Assembly: GCA_002840765.1 (NCBI GenBank)
Contig: PHCE01000009.1
Span: forward strand, 62,001-126,000
Origin: Betaproteobacteria bacterium HGW-Betaproteobacteria-7
GTDB taxonomy: Bacteria; Pseudomonadota; Gammaproteobacteria; Burkholderiales; Rhodocyclaceae
Reading direction: 5' to 3'
Length of the DNA stretch: 64,000 nt
The position numbers and the translations under genes are program-made. Positions within the stretch are counted from its first letter, which is position 1; each line of letters begins with the position of its first letter. The notes beneath the pieces were generated by a model. The model did not search any database, was not told the origin of the DNA, and saw only the letters and a program-made list of their open reading frames with translations. Below are positions 54,092 to 62,477 of the stretch, one piece after another.

Positions 54092-54658
54092 ATGGCTACT
54101 CAGGAAATATCCCTGAAAACCGGGGGGCAGGAAGCGGCGAAAGAGCGCTTGCCGTTGCTGCTGCTTCTGGGGGCAATGTTGGGCGCCTTGGCGCTTGTCT
54201 TTTTTGGCTGGGAGCAATCCGCCCTGAGTGACGGTATTCAGCCGGTCAGACATGCTGAGCAGAAGGCCCGGGAAGAGTTGGATCGGCGCTTCGGTGAAGG
54301 CGTCATAATGTTGCACGCAAAGCAGTACGAACATGCGCTGACCGCTTTTCATCGGGTGCTGGAGCTCGATCCGCGGATGCCGGAGGCGCATGTCAATGCC
54401 GGGTATGCCTTGCTGGGCATGGGGCGTTTCCAGGCGGCAGCGGATTTCTTCGATACGGCGACCAACCTGCGGCCGAATCAGTTGAATGCCTATTACGGTC
54501 TGGGTGAAGCGCTGATGGCCATGGGCGATCGCCAGGGAGCCCTGCAAGCGATGGAGACCTACCTGCATCGCAGCCCGCCGGACGATCCCTTCCGGCGCAA
54601 GGCCGAGGCGGCCATCTGGGAGTTGCGGGCAGCGGCGGCTACCGAGGGCGGCAAGTAA
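54092..54658 (+). CDS. Membrane-anchored TPR protein
   Basis: A 188-residue protein with one transmembrane helix (~21-40) and three TPR units on the periplasmic side (VIMLHAKQYEHALTAFHRVL, VNAGYALLGMGRFQAAADFF, YYGLGEALMAMGDRQGALQA). It starts directly after the oxidase-like gene stop. TPR proteins of this form hold apocytochromes during maturation (as CcmI/NrfG), so it may serve the System II pair or the oxidase-like protein. Confidence 0.84.
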   Translation: MATQEISLKTGGQEAAKERLPLLLLLGAMLGALALVFFGWEQSALSDGIQPVRHAEQKAREELDRRFGEGVIMLHAKQYEHALTAFHRVLELDPRMPEAHVNAGYALLGMGRFQAAADFFDTATNLRPNQLNAYYGLGEALMAMGDRQGALQAMETYLHRSPPDDPFRRKAEAAIWELRAAAATEGGK

Positions 54659-54676
54659 ACCTCTGCGGCGCGGCAA

Positions 54677-54910
54677 GTGGAATGGCACCGGGCATGGCGC
54701 TTTGCGTGCGCAATGGGCTGCCCCGATGGGCTGTGCCCGGCGGCTTGGTTCCTGAATTCGAGAATTGGCTCCCGCATTCGGGATGATCTGGCGAGCGGAG
54801 GGCTTGAACAAGGTGGGCTGACAGCGCGGCAGTTGGCGTTGCTGGCCGAGGGGCGTGTGGAACTGATCTTGCTAGAAATGCCTGACTTCCATATGGAGCA
54901 AGATCCATGA
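54677..54910 (+). CDS. Possible small protein between the TPR gene and ccmF
   Basis: A 77-codon frame from GTG 54677 whose stop overlaps the ccmF ATG (ATGA), the junction style used throughout this operon. The last third reads ARQLALLAEGRVELILLEMP and could be a folded helix. The N-terminal part is Cys/Trp-rich and less convincing. No Shine-Dalgarno is visible, and it has no membrane helix, so it is not CcmD. The 248-base gap otherwise holds nothing recognised. Confidence 0.35.
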   Translation: MEWHRAWRFACAMGCPDGLCPAAWFLNSRIGSRIRDDLASGGLEQGGLTARQLALLAEGRVELILLEMPDFHMEQDP

Positions 54911-56859
54911 TTCCAGAGTTGGGGCACATCGCCCTGATTATCGCGCTGACCGTTGCCGTGCTGCAGGGCACTTTGCCCCTGCTCGGTGTGTTCACGCACA
55001 ACGGACGCTTGATGGCCCTGGCCAGGACAACAGCATTCGCCCAGTTCGCCGCCCTTGCCTTTTCCTACGCTTGCCTGCTGCAGGGTTTCCTGACTAACGA
55101 TTTCTCGGTGCGCTACGTTGCCGAGCATTCGAATACGCTGCTCCCCACCTTCTACAAGGTGGCCGCCGTCTGGGGCGGGCATGAAGGCTCGATGCTCCTG
55201 TGGGTACTGATCCTGGCCACCTGGACGGTGGCTGTCGCGGTTTTCAGCCGGCGCCTGCCGAAGGAGATGCTGAGTACGGTACTCGCCGTCATGGGCCTGA
55301 TCAGCATCGGTTTCCTGGCTTTTCTGCTTTTTGCCTCCAACCCTTTCGAACGACTCCTGCCGGCTGTTGCCGAAGGGCGGGACCTCAATCCGCTGCTTCA
55401 GGACCCCGGTATGGCCTTCCATCCGCCGATGCTCTACATGGGCTATGTCGGCTTTTCGGTGGCTTTTGCCTTCGCCATCGCGGCGCTCATCTCCGGCCGC
55501 CTGGATGCCGCCTGGGCCCGCTGGTCGCGGCCGTGGACGACGGTGGCCTGGGTATTCCTGACGCTCGGTATCGCCCTCGGCTCATGGTGGGCCTACTATG
55601 AGTTGGGCTGGGGTGGCTGGTGGTTCTGGGATCCGGTGGAGAATGCGTCGTTCCTGCCCTGGTTGATCGGCACCGCCTTGATTCATTCGCTGGCGGTGAC
55701 TGAAAAACGTGGCTGTTTCAAGAACTGGACGGTGATGTTGGCCATCATGGCCTTCTCGCTCTCCCTGCTCGGTACCTTCCTCGTCCGTTCCGGCGTGCTG
55801 ACTTCGGTGCACGCCTTCGCCACTGATCCCAAACGCGGCATCTTTGTGCTCGTCTTCCTGTCCATCGTGGTCGGCGCCTCGCTGCTGCTCTTTGCCTGGC
55901 GGGCGCCCAAGGTCGGCCTTGGCGGCAGTTTCCGCATGCTGTCGCGCGAATCCCTGCTGCTGGTCAATAACGTGCTGCTGGCGGTGGCTGCCGGTGCCGT
56001 GCTGATCGGTACGTTGTATCCGCTGTTTCTCGATGCCCTTGACCTGGGCAAGATTTCTGTCGGGCCGCCGTATTTCGAAACTGTTTTCGTACCGCTGATG
56101 GCGCCGATGATCCTGATCATGGGGCTGGCTCCTTTTGCCCGCTGGAAAGCGGCTGCCGCCAGCGATTTCCCCCGGACCTTGTGGCTGCTCATGGGGGTGT
56201 CGCTGCTGGCGGGCATCGTCGTTCCATTGCTCATGGGTAGCTGGACCTTCCTTGCCGCCTTGGGCGTATTTCTCGGTGTCTGGGCCATCCTGGCCAGTTT
56301 GCTGGCGCTGCTGGCCCGTGGGGTTTCGCGCCTGGGCAGCATGTCGCTGGCCCAATGGGGAATGGTGCTGGCCCATCTCGGTGTTGGTGTATTCATTCTC
56401 GGCGTGACCTTCGTCAAAGCCTATGAAACGAACAGCGACGTCAAGATGAGTGCCGGCGAGTCGACGACGGTTGGTGGGTATACCTTCACTTTCCTCAGCA
56501 TCAACGAGGTCAACGGGCCCAACTACATCGCCGCCCGGGCCCGTATTGAAGTCTCGCGCAATGGCCAGTTCGATCGTGTCATGGAGCCGGAAAAGCGCAT
56601 CTACAATGTCCAGCGCATGCCGATGACCGAGGCGGCCATCGATACCGGGCTGTTCCGTGACCTGTACGTTGCCCTTGGTGAGCCGGTCGACCAGAACACC
56701 TGGATCGTCCGCGTCCAGCACAAGCCGCTGGTGGACTGGATCTGGTGGGGCTGCCTGCTGATGGCTATCGGTGGTGGCCTGGCCGCCGCCGACCGCCGCT
56801 ACCGCATCGCCGCCCGGGCCAAGTCCGATGCCACAGCGATGTCATCAGCCAAGGCCTGA
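54907..56859 (+). CDS. ccmF: Cytochrome c-type biogenesis protein CcmF (System I heme lyase)
   Basis: A 650-residue, about 15-helix membrane protein that attaches heme to apocytochromes from holo-CcmE with CcmH. It has the WWD motif (GWGGWWFWDPVENASFLPW), the conserved HGGS-like WGGHEGSMLLW and the C-terminal periplasmic domain ending near DRRYR. Length matches CcmF. ccmA-E are not in this window, so the late half of System I stands apart from them. Confidence 0.96.
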   Translation: MIPELGHIALIIALTVAVLQGTLPLLGVFTHNGRLMALARTTAFAQFAALAFSYACLLQGFLTNDFSVRYVAEHSNTLLPTFYKVAAVWGGHEGSMLLWVLILATWTVAVAVFSRRLPKEMLSTVLAVMGLISIGFLAFLLFASNPFERLLPAVAEGRDLNPLLQDPGMAFHPPMLYMGYVGFSVAFAFAIAALISGRLDAAWARWSRPWTTVAWVFLTLGIALGSWWAYYELGWGGWWFWDPVENASFLPWLIGTALIHSLAVTEKRGCFKNWTVMLAIMAFSLSLLGTFLVRSGVLTSVHAFATDPKRGIFVLVFLSIVVGASLLLFAWRAPKVGLGGSFRMLSRESLLLVNNVLLAVAAGAVLIGTLYPLFLDALDLGKISVGPPYFETVFVPLMAPMILIMGLAPFARWKAAAASDFPRTLWLLMGVSLLAGIVVPLLMGSWTFLAALGVFLGVWAILASLLALLARGVSRLGSMSLAQWGMVLAHLGVGVFILGVTFVKAYETNSDVKMSAGESTTVGGYTFTFLSINEVNGPNYIAARARIEVSRNGQFDRVMEPEKRIYNVQRMPMTEAAIDTGLFRDLYVALGEPVDQNTWIVRVQHKPLVDWIWWGCLLMAIGGGLAAADRRYRIAARAKSDATAMSSAKA

Positions 56860-56867
56860 GGCGAGAG

Positions 56868-57395
56868 ATGCGGCGTTTTCTCATTCCACTGGCCATCTTC
56901 ATCGTTCTCATCGCCTTCCTGGCGGTCGGTTTGCGCCTGAAGCCGCGCGAAGTGCCGTCACCCTTCATCGGCAAGCCGGCACCGGCCTTTGTGCTCAGCC
57001 AATTGCATCAGCCGGCGAGCAATTTCTCGCCGGTCGACATGGTCGGGCAGGTGTGGCTGCTCAATGTCTGGGCTTCCTGGTGCGTCTCCTGTCGCCAGGA
57101 GCACCCGATTCTGATGGATCTGGCGCGCCACAACGTGGCACCCATCATCGGTCTCGATTACAAGGACGAACGGGAGCCGGCCAAAGCCTGGCTGGCCGAG
57201 CATGGCGACCCTTACCGCTTGTCGATCTGGGATCGCGAGGGGCGGGTGGGGATCGATTACGGCGTTTACGGCGTGCCGGAGACGTTTGTCATTGACAAGT
57301 CCGGCGTCGTCCGGATGAAGCACATAGGACCGCTGACCCAGACGGTGGTCAGCGAAAAAATCATACCGCTGGTGAAGGAGTTGAACGGTGCGTAA
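56868..57395 (+). CDS. ccmG: CcmG/DsbE thiol-disulfide oxidoreductase
   Basis: A 175-residue membrane-anchored thioredoxin (helix ~3-20) that keeps the CxxCH cysteines of apocytochromes reduced. It has the active site WASWCVSCRQEHP and the cis-Pro region YGVPETFVID, with the GVYGVPE motif typical of CcmG. The start ATG 56868 lies nine bases after the ccmF stop. It overlaps ccmH by eight bases. Confidence 0.94.
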   Translation: MRRFLIPLAIFIVLIAFLAVGLRLKPREVPSPFIGKPAPAFVLSQLHQPASNFSPVDMVGQVWLLNVWASWCVSCRQEHPILMDLARHNVAPIIGLDYKDEREPAKAWLAEHGDPYRLSIWDREGRVGIDYGVYGVPETFVIDKSGVVRMKHIGPLTQTVVSEKIIPLVKELNGA

Positions 57396-57837
57396 ATTGA
57401 TCACACTGATTTTGCTGGTCTGCAGCCTGTCCTCTTCATTTGCTGGCGAGGCGGCGCCCGTTGCCGCTGATCCGGCGCTCGAGGCCAAGGTGCAGTCGCT
57501 GTCCGAAGTCTTGCGCTGCCTGGTTTGCCAGAACCAGAATCTCGCCGACTCGCATGCCGATCTGGCCATCGACCTGAAAAATCAGGTGCGCGAAATGTTG
57601 CGCGAGGGCATGACAGAGAAACAGGTCATCGATTACATGGTCGAGCGCTATGGCGATTTCGTCCTCTATCGCCCGCCGCTGAAGAGTACAACGTGGTTGC
57701 TCTGGGGGGCTCCGTTCCTGCTGTTGCTCGGCGGCCTGGCTGGTCTGTTCTGGCTTCTCAAGCGGCGCCATGCGCATGCCGAGGAGCCGCTCGATGAACT
57801 GGATCGACAGGCGGCTGCCCGTCTGTTGCAGGGGTGA
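57388..57837 (+). CDS. ccmH: CcmH, cytochrome c biogenesis
   Basis: A 149-residue protein with a signal peptide, the apocytochrome-reducing motif RCLVCQNQ and one C-terminal transmembrane helix (~105-125). It works with CcmF and CcmG in heme ligation. It starts with GTG 57388 after AAGGAG. It is the short CcmH type, with the TPR part in the separate ccmI gene that follows. Confidence 0.95.
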   Translation: MRKLITLILLVCSLSSSFAGEAAPVAADPALEAKVQSLSEVLRCLVCQNQNLADSHADLAIDLKNQVREMLREGMTEKQVIDYMVERYGDFVLYRPPLKSTTWLLWGAPFLLLLGGLAGLFWLLKRRHAHAEEPLDELDRQAAARLLQG

Positions 57838-57844
57838 TTCCGGC

Positions 57845-59107
57845 ATGGAGCTGAATATCTTTGTAGTTGTCGGCGTTGTGCTGCTGCTTGTCGTCCTTGG
57901 TGCCATTCTTGTTCCTTTGCTGCGTCGTCCGGAGGAGGAGGGGGCGGGCGGCAGCCAGAGTCAAAGAGCGTTGAACCTGCTTGTCCTACGGGACCAACTC
58001 GCCGACCTGGAACGGGACCTGAAGGAAGGCCGCATAGCTGAGGCGGCCTACCGGCAGGCGCGGGAGGAGCTGGAGCGCCGGGCGCTTGACCACGTGGCGG
58101 AAGCGCCCAGGCAAGCTTCGGCCGGCGGACGGCAGACGCTGCTCGCTTTGGCCCTGATGATCGGTGTTCCCGTCACCGTCGGCGCCTTGTACTGGACGTT
58201 GGGGGTGCCGGCGTCCGTGGCCCCGGCTTCGCAGGTGGCTGCGCCGCAGGATGGCGAGCATTCGTTATCGCAGGAGCAGATCCTCGCCATGGTCGAGCGC
58301 CTGGCGCTACGTCTCCAGGAAAACCCCAGCGACGGCGCCGGTTGGCTGATGCTGGCCCGTTCGTATGCGGTACTCGGTCGCTATCCCGAGTCAGCGGCTG
58401 CGTTCAGCCGGGCGCTCGGCATGCTGCCGCCGGATGCACAACACTATGCGGATTTCGCCGACATCGTCGCCATGACTCAGAGCAAACGTCTGGCCGGCGA
58501 ACCGGAAAAACTGGTGCGTCGGGCACTGGAGATCGATCCACAAAACATCAAGGCGCTGGCGCTCTCCGGAACGATTGCCTTCGACCGCCAGGATTACTCC
58601 CAGGCCATCAGCGAGTGGCGCAAGGTTCTCGAACGGTTGCCGGCGCAGTCGCCGGTGGCTGCCGGCATTCAAGGCAGCATTCGTGATGCAGAGAATCGCA
58701 TGGCGATAGCCGGGCAGCAGAACGCGGCGCCGCTTGTCAGCAAGGACGAAGTGCCTGCAGCGGTTGCCCGGGTCGAAGGCATCATCGAGCTTGATCCGGC
58801 ATTGCGGGCGTCGATCAAGCCGGATGACACGCTGTTCGTCTTCGCCCGGGCTGTTGATGGTCCGAAAATGCCGGTTGCCATGCTGCGCGCGCGCGCCGGC
58901 GAGTTGCCCCTGCGTTTCAAGCTCGATGACAGCATGTCGATGGCGCCGCAGTTCAAACTGTCCTCGGTCGCTCAGGTTGTGGTCGGCGCGAGAGTCTCGA
59001 AAAGCGGCGATGCGTTGGCTCGGCCTGGTGATTTTGAGGGACTTTCGGTGCCGGTTCCGGTCGGTGCAGGCAATGTTAAGATCGTGATCAAATCCACTGT
59101 TCGCTAG
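57845..59107 (+). CDS. ccmI: CcmI (CycH) TPR apocytochrome chaperone
   Basis: A 420-residue protein with two N-terminal transmembrane helices (~4-24 and ~92-112) around a cytoplasmic segment (LRDQLADLERDLKEGRI). A periplasmic TPR domain (~150-260) follows, then a CycH-type C-terminal domain. It delivers apocytochrome c to CcmFH. The start ATG 57845 follows the ccmH stop by seven bases. Confidence 0.92.
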   Translation: MELNIFVVVGVVLLLVVLGAILVPLLRRPEEEGAGGSQSQRALNLLVLRDQLADLERDLKEGRIAEAAYRQAREELERRALDHVAEAPRQASAGGRQTLLALALMIGVPVTVGALYWTLGVPASVAPASQVAAPQDGEHSLSQEQILAMVERLALRLQENPSDGAGWLMLARSYAVLGRYPESAAAFSRALGMLPPDAQHYADFADIVAMTQSKRLAGEPEKLVRRALEIDPQNIKALALSGTIAFDRQDYSQAISEWRKVLERLPAQSPVAAGIQGSIRDAENRMAIAGQQNAAPLVSKDEVPAAVARVEGIIELDPALRASIKPDDTLFVFARAVDGPKMPVAMLRARAGELPLRFKLDDSMSMAPQFKLSSVAQVVVGARVSKSGDALARPGDFEGLSVPVPVGAGNVKIVIKSTVR

Positions 59108-59162
59108 GTAAGTCCCGCGCTCGCTTTCGGGATTTCGCCTGGCCTTTCTCGCCGGGGATGAA

Positions 59163-59747
59163 ATGGTCTCAAGAATTCCTTTGCTGGCTGTTGTTTGCCT
59201 GTGGTTCGGAGCGAATTTGCCGATCCATGCGCAGACCAGTGACAAGGCCCTGCTGGAGGAGAGTCGGGCCGTCGCCAACCTGATCGTCAACCAGGTTCGT
59301 GACGAGCTGGTGCGGGAGATGGAGCGGACCAGCCCGATGCGGGCAATTACGGTTTGCAAGTACAGCGTTCCGGAGATTGCCTCCAATATTTCCCGTGAGA
59401 AAGGTATGCGCGTGACCCGGGTCAGCCTGCGACCGCGCAACCCGTCTCTTGGCGAAGCTGACGTTTGGGAACAGAAGGTTCTTCTTGATTTCGAGAAACG
59501 CGTAACCAAAGGCGAGAAAGCCGATGTGCTCGAATACCACGAAGTCGTTCGCGAGCCTGCCGGGATGGCTTTCCGCTACATGAAATCAATTGTCGTCAGC
59601 GCACCTTGCCTGCTCTGTCACGGCCCGACAGAACAGTTGTCGGAAGGAGTGCGTGCCCAACTGCGACAGGAGTACCCAAATGACAAGGCAGTGGGCTATC
59701 GTTTGGGGCAGGTTCGCGGTGCAGTTTCCATCAAGAAGCCGCTCTGA
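59163..59747 (+). CDS. DUF3365 monoheme periplasmic protein
   Basis: A 194-residue exported protein (signal LLAVVCLWFGANLPIHAQ) of the DUF3365/Tll0287-like group. One heme c motif, PCLLCHGP, lies near residue 150; conserved ITVCKYSVPEIA and RVSLRPRNP precede it. The domain is PAS-like and is found both free and as a sensor domain. It could sense redox state or carry electrons for the adjacent sensor kinase. It follows ccmI after 55 bases and overlaps the TlpA-like gene. Confidence 0.85.
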   Translation: MVSRIPLLAVVCLWFGANLPIHAQTSDKALLEESRAVANLIVNQVRDELVREMERTSPMRAITVCKYSVPEIASNISREKGMRVTRVSLRPRNPSLGEADVWEQKVLLDFEKRVTKGEKADVLEYHEVVREPAGMAFRYMKSIVVSAPCLLCHGPTEQLSEGVRAQLRQEYPNDKAVGYRLGQVRGAVSIKKPL

Positions 59748-60261
59748 GCGGCGCAATTTCTGTTGCTTTGGACTGCTGCTGCCGCTTGCGCTCCTGGCCT
59801 GCGACAGAAGCGGTCCTGATCAATCTGCCAAGCGCACTGTTCAATTGCCTGCGGCAAGATTGCCGATTCTCGATTCGCCCGAGTACTTTTCCTTCGACAA
59901 GAGACCAGGTCCGTGCCTGATTAATTTCTGGGCGACATGGTGTCCGCCGTGCCGGGCCGAGATGGCCTCCCTCAACCGCCTGTATCAGGAATGGCGGGGG
60001 CGGGGGCTGAAGGTTCTGGCGATATCAGTCGATAGCGACCCGCATCTGATCCGCGAGTATCTCGTCGCCACGCCACTGGATTTTCCTGTTCTGCTCGATC
60101 CGGGGGGAGAGCTGAGCAAGGGGCTCTTTCGGGTTCAGGCCTTCCCGACGACCTGGCTGGTTGACCTTGATTCTGCGGTCCGCGATGTCTGGGTTGGCGA
60201 CCGCGACTGGGATGCCGCGGCCAACCGCGCTGCAGTCGAAGCCTTGTTGCGCCCGACGTAA
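59680..60261 (+). CDS. TlpA/ResA-like thioredoxin lipoprotein
   Basis: A 193-residue protein. A basic N-terminal stretch leads into a hydrophobic segment with lipobox ALLACDR. The thioredoxin domain has FWATWCPPCRAEM and the cis-Pro site FPTTWLVD. It probably reduces disulfides in the periplasm, for example in apocytochromes. ATG 59680 has AGGAG seven bases upstream, so the gene overlaps the DUF3365 gene by 68 bases in another frame. Confidence 0.86.
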   Translation: MTRQWAIVWGRFAVQFPSRSRSERRNFCCFGLLLPLALLACDRSGPDQSAKRTVQLPAARLPILDSPEYFSFDKRPGPCLINFWATWCPPCRAEMASLNRLYQEWRGRGLKVLAISVDSDPHLIREYLVATPLDFPVLLDPGGELSKGLFRVQAFPTTWLVDLDSAVRDVWVGDRDWDAAANRAAVEALLRPT

Positions 60262-60265
60262 TCGC

Positions 60266-60802
60266 CTACTTCGCTGATTCAATGACGCTGAGAGCTTTTT
60301 TCGCTTCCTGGTGTCCTTGCGCAGCTGCCTTGCGCATCCAGCGCGCCGACTCTGTCCGGCTGTCGATCACGCCCTTGCCGGCGAGAAAGAGCAGCCCCAG
60401 GTGGTATTGAGCTTCCGGATGGCCAGCGCTCGCTGCCTGGAAGTACCAGGTGGCAGCTTCCCGGTCGGGGTCGGGTACAGTTCTTGCGGCTTGATTTCCA
60501 AAAAGATAGGCAGACCCCAAATGAAACATGGCATCGACGGAACCCTGGTTGGCGGCCTTTTTCCAATAAAAAACCGCTTGCTTCTCATCTTCGGGAACGC
60601 CGTGTCCCATATAGTAGAGCAGGCCAAGACGAAACTGGGCTGTGCTGTTACCCGCATTGGCCAAGGGGGCTAATAGTTGAGCCGCCTGACGCATCTGTCC
60701 CGTATCAATGGCGCGGATCGCTTCGCTGAGCTGATCGGCCTTGGTCAGGGGCGAAAAGAGCACTGCCAGGACGAGAATAGAGGTACGTACCCACATGTTC
60801 AT
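60266..60802 (-). CDS. Sel1-repeat periplasmic protein
   Basis: A 178-residue exported protein (signal SILVLAVLFSPLTKA) with Sel1-like repeats of about 36 residues (AQFRLGLLYYMGHGVPEDE, AMFHLGSAYLFGNQAA, AQYHLGLLFLAGKGV), usually a protein-binding surface. It is convergent with the TlpA-like gene, whose stop is four bases away, and divergent from the sensor kinase. The gene just after the regulator (63870) begins like another protein of this kind. Confidence 0.88.
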   Translation of the reverse strand: MNMWVRTSILVLAVLFSPLTKADQLSEAIRAIDTGQMRQAAQLLAPLANAGNSTAQFRLGLLYYMGHGVPEDEKQAVFYWKKAANQGSVDAMFHLGSAYLFGNQAARTVPDPDREAATWYFQAASAGHPEAQYHLGLLFLAGKGVIDSRTESARWMRKAAAQGHQEAKKALSVIESAK

Positions 60803-60891
60803 TCGATAACTTGGTTGTCGTGTTCTGATTTGAGGGGGTGGGCAGTCGATGAGCCCCGAATGGGTGAGGTCCTTGTGATGAATCGATTCTT

Positions 60892-60907
60892 AGCAAGAAG
60901 CAGGCCG
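60892..60907 (-). promoter_or_regulatory. Sigma54-type promoter candidate for the Sel1 gene
   Basis: Minus-strand CGGCCTG-CTTC-TTGCT has the same -24 variant as the element at 35651-35666 and a perfect -12. The leader to the Sel1 ATG would be about 80 bases. Confidence 0.35.
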
Positions 60908-60911
60908 AATT

Positions 60912-62453
60912 GTGCGAAAGGTCTTCAACGTGGCCGATGATCTCAGTCCAAAAGGTATCGGCGATAGACGCAGGCGTTCCCGTTTGCCGTTGTTTGGCTC
61001 ACTGCGCGGCAAGGGCTGGCTGTTCACCTGTGTTCTTGCGGCTTATTTTCTCGTTGTCAGCGTAATCATTGCGTTCGAGCGGAACACGATGCTCGAGTCG
61101 GTCAACCTGCTGCAAAGCATCAATGAGCGTGAAGAGTATCTGGTTGGTCTCAACTACGCCGTGTCGCGGGCGGTCATTTCGGTCAACGAGAACTACTTCT
61201 CACCCGATGTGGAGGCCTCCGGGAAAATGTTGGCGCTGGAAGTGGAAGCCCTGCTACCCGGATTGATCCGCCTGCAGTCGGTTTATCCGGAGCTGACGCA
61301 TTCACGCCAGGAACTCGAGCGTACGGCCAGCGAACTGGTTGATATGCCGAGCCGCGCGACCATCGCCGATCTGCGCGCCTCGATGCATCATCTGGTGCTG
61401 GAGTTGGATAACGTAACCAACGATGTGGCCACCCAGAAGGCGAAGTTTGCCGAGCGGTACCACGAGGCCTGGGAGCGTCTGACTACCGAGTGGATGGCTT
61501 TTGGCGTGCTCGCGCTGATCCTGGTGGCGCTTGTTTTCAAGGTTTTTTTCCGAGGGCTGTCGCTGGATATCGATCGCGTACGCATTCATGCCTCGCGCGT
61601 GCTTCTCGGGCAGCCAAGTGCCAAGCTGAAACATGCGCGCAAGGATGAACTGGGTTTGCTGATGGATGCGGTGAATTCAATGCAAGATGAGCTGGCACGC
61701 CGCGAAAGCGAGCTGGAATTGACGCGTCAGCAGAGTTTTCACAAGGAGAAGATGGCGGCAGTCGGCTCACTGGCTGCCGCTGTCGCGCACGAAATCAACA
61801 ATCCGTTGTCAGCCATTGTTGGGGTGGCTCAGGCGATGGACAACGAATGCAATGCGTCACATTGCGAGCGTTATGGCGATGCTTGTCATCCCGGGATGAT
61901 TCTCGAGCAGGCGACACGAGTGATGAGCATCACCCGGCAAATCAGCGAGTTTTCCGTACCGCAGTCGCAGGAGGCTGAGTTGTCGGATCTCAATAGCATC
62001 CTGCGCAGCACAGCCAATTTCGTGAAGTTCGACCGGCGCTTCCGGCGAATCAAGGTGTCTCTCGAACTTGATGGCGAACTGCCGGCTGTTGTGCTCGTGG
62101 CTGATCACATGGTGCAGGTGGCAATGAACTTGCTTATCAATGCTGCAGATGCATTGAAGGATGTGGAAAGCCGCCAGCCGGAAATTCGTGTGCTTACGGC
62201 CCGGAATGGTGACCGGGTGCTGCTTCAGGTTATCGACAATGGCTCGGGAATTCCGCACGAGATTTTGCCGAGGGTGTTCGATGAGCGTTTTTCCACCAAG
62301 GGACCAGGCCGTGGGAGTGGTCTCGGACTGGCGGTCTGCAAGTCACTGTTGGAGCGGGCGGGGGGGCAGATTGCGATTAATTCCGAGCCGGGACTGGGGA
62401 CCATCGTGGAAGTCACGCTGCCCGTGCCGCTCCTCGGTGCAGATTGTCGCTAG
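60912..62453 (+). CDS. NtrB-type membrane sensor histidine kinase
   Basis: A 513-residue kinase. Helices at ~35-55 and ~193-213 enclose a helical periplasmic sensor. A HAMP-like segment, the H-box AAVAHEINNPLSA (His293), the N box NLLINAADAL, DNGSGIPHEIL and GRGSGLGLAVC follow. Soon after the H-box is a cysteine cluster, ECNASHCERYGDACHP (Cys313, 318, 325), absent from ordinary NtrB-like kinases I know; it may bind a metal or sense redox. The start is GTG 60912 or GTG 60930. It is cotranscribed with the sigma54 activator 24 bases downstream. Confidence 0.9.
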   Translation: MRKVFNVADDLSPKGIGDRRRRSRLPLFGSLRGKGWLFTCVLAAYFLVVSVIIAFERNTMLESVNLLQSINEREEYLVGLNYAVSRAVISVNENYFSPDVEASGKMLALEVEALLPGLIRLQSVYPELTHSRQELERTASELVDMPSRATIADLRASMHHLVLELDNVTNDVATQKAKFAERYHEAWERLTTEWMAFGVLALILVALVFKVFFRGLSLDIDRVRIHASRVLLGQPSAKLKHARKDELGLLMDAVNSMQDELARRESELELTRQQSFHKEKMAAVGSLAAAVAHEINNPLSAIVGVAQAMDNECNASHCERYGDACHPGMILEQATRVMSITRQISEFSVPQSQEAELSDLNSILRSTANFVKFDRRFRRIKVSLELDGELPAVVLVADHMVQVAMNLLINAADALKDVESRQPEIRVLTARNGDRVLLQVIDNGSGIPHEILPRVFDERFSTKGPGRGSGLGLAVCKSLLERAGGQIAINSEPGLGTIVEVTLPVPLLGADCR

Positions 62454-62477
62454 CGTGAGGGGAGAGGGAATACTTAA

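Noticed and set aside
54677..54910. Reading the small frame before ccmF as ccmD
   Set aside because: CcmD is a short protein with one transmembrane helix, and this frame has none. It is listed only as a possible unknown small gene.
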